A stretch of DNA of 14,455 nt from Clostridia bacterium (GTDB lineage Bacteria; Bacillota_A; Clostridia; Oscillospirales; QAKW01), in assembly GCA_017396865.1 (NCBI GenBank), contig JAFQKO010000183.1, forward strand, positions 1 to 14,455, given 5' to 3'. The notes under the pieces are model-generated. The model worked only from the letters and a program-made list of their open reading frames with translations. It did no database searches and was not told where the DNA came from. Positions 13,592 to 14,455 of this stretch are shown piece by piece. Every line of letters begins with the position of its first letter. Position 1 is the stretch's first letter. A program made the translations under genes and the position numbers.

Positions 13592-14455
13592 TTAAAATTC
13601 CAAGCTTTTGCGAATAAATTCGTTCAATTCTTCGATTTTTACCCGCTTTTGCTCCATAGAATCGCGGAAACGGATGGTTACGCAGCCGTCTTCCTCGCTC
13701 TCAAAGTCGTAGCAGATGGAGAAGGGCGTACCGATCTCATCCTGGCGGCGATAGCGTTTACCGATGGAGCCGGCATCGTCAAACTCCACGTTGAACTCCT
13801 TGCACAGCGGTGCATATAACTTTTCCATCGCCGCTGCGGAGAGCTTCTTGGAAAGGGGCAGGATGGCTGCCTTCACCGGTGCCAGAGCGGGATGGAGATG
13901 GAGAACCACACGCTTGTCGTTCTTCTCGGCATCCAAGATCTCCTCGTCGTAGGCTTCGCAGAGGAAGGCCAGCGCAACGCGGTCGGCACCCAAGGAGGGC
14001 TCCACAACGTAAGGAATGTAATGCTCGTTGGTCTCGGGATCGAAGTATTCCAGGCTCTTGCCGGAGGCCTCCTGATGGCGGCCAAGATCGTAGTTGGTTC
14101 TGTCGGCAATGCCCCAGAGCTCGCCCCAGCCGAAGGGGAAGAGGAACTCGATATCGGTGGTTGCCTTGGAATAGAAGGAAAGCTCCTCCTTCTCATGGTC
14201 ACGCAGCCGCATATTCTCTTCCTTCATGCCCAAGGAGAGCAGGAAGTTCTTGCAGTAGTCCTTCCAATAATAGAACCAATCCAGGTCGGTATCGGGCTTG
14301 CAGAAGAATTCACATTCCATCTGCTCAAACTCACGGGTACGGAAAACAAAGTTGCCCGGCGTGATCTCGTTGCGGAAGGATTTACCGATCTGGCAAACGC
14401 CGAAGGGCAGTTTCTTACGGGTGGTTCTTTGGATGTTCGCATAGTTGACGAAGAT
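13592..14455 (-). CDS. glyS: Glycine--tRNA ligase (single-chain class II type), C-terminal part
   Basis: The 287 C-terminal residues are present; the start lies beyond the right edge (the family is about 460 aa). The enzyme charges tRNA-Gly in the cytoplasm. Seen: [20 protein letters not shown] then [19 protein letters not shown], the class II motif 2 region; [14 protein letters not shown], the motif 3 region with its ATP-binding Arg; and a C-terminal anticodon-binding domain that starts near [19 protein letters not shown] and includes [19 protein letters not shown]. This is the alpha2 (eukaryote/Gram-positive) type, not the alpha2-beta2 glyQ-glyS type. No convincing hairpin terminator follows, so some transcription may run into rpmH, although rpmH has its own promoter. 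Confidence 0.95.
   Translation of the reverse strand: MFVNYANIQRTTRKKLPFGVCQIGKSFRNEITPGNFVFRTREFEQMECEFFCKPDTDLDWFYYWKDYCKNFLLSLGMKEENMRLRDHEKEELSFYSKATTDIEFLFPFGWGELWGIADRTNYDLGRHQEASGKSLEYFDPETNEHYIPYVVEPSLGADRVALAFLCEAYDEEILDAEKNDKRVVLHLHPALAPVKAAILPLSKKLSAAAMEKLYAPLCKEFNVEFDDAGSIGKRYRRQDEIGTPFSICYDFESEEDGCVTIRFRDSMEQKRVKIEELNEFIRKSLEF

Overview
The window reads as chromosomal DNA from an anaerobic Clostridia-type Firmicute, probably of the Oscillospiraceae/Ruminococcaceae kind. This rests on the presence of RNase Y, KhpB/Jag, a single-chain glycyl-tRNA synthetase and rubrerythrin, on GGAGG-type ribosome sites, and on GC-rich housekeeping genes separated by AT-rich spacers with sigma-A promoters. 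No species can be named from the sequence alone.

Layout. Positions 1-1759 (minus) hold mnmG (5' part only) and mnmE, overlapping as TAATG and served by their own promoter. 1858-3446 (minus) is rny (RNase Y) with its terminator. At 3582-3653 rny and uppP diverge from back-to-back promoters. 3691-7637 (plus) is uppP - ftsK/spoIIIE - PHP-domain phosphoesterase, closed by a bidirectional terminator shared with the converging rubrerythrin gene (7770-8306, minus). 8307-8919 has no intact gene: it holds the 3' remnant of a SLOG/DUF1273-like gene, an 87-bp palindrome and an array of hairpins with three-base loops. 8920-10396 (minus) is an AT-rich hipB-hipS-hipT toxin-antitoxin operon with a consensus promoter built into its operator. 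10412-10852 is a non-coding stretch with two 109-bp direct repeats and several hairpin terminators. 10853-13492 (minus) is the conserved rpmH-rnpA-yidD-yidC-khpB(jag) operon, and 13592-14455 (minus) is the 3' part of glyS.

How it fits together. In many Firmicutes rpmH-rnpA-yidD-yidC-jag runs directly into mnmE-mnmG near the replication origin. Here that line is cut between jag and mnmE by about 9 kb carrying rny, the uppP-ftsK-PHP unit, rubrerythrin and the hip module. The housekeeping genes cover tRNA wobble modification (MnmE/MnmG), tRNA processing (RnpA), membrane-protein insertion (YidC, YidD), RNA turnover and binding (RNase Y, KhpB), lipid-carrier recycling for the cell wall (UppP), chromosome translocation (FtsK/SpoIIIE) and oxidative defence (rubrerythrin).

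Main points for a second look: an in-frame TAG at codon 27 of ftsK in a Glu/Gln-rich stretch; a three-gene HipBST-type module whose kinase has a putative zinc knuckle and Thr/Pro where serines are expected, with a probably leaderless hipB; a diverged tandem copy of the 3' end of the PHP gene; and repetitive palindromic DNA on both sides of the hip module.
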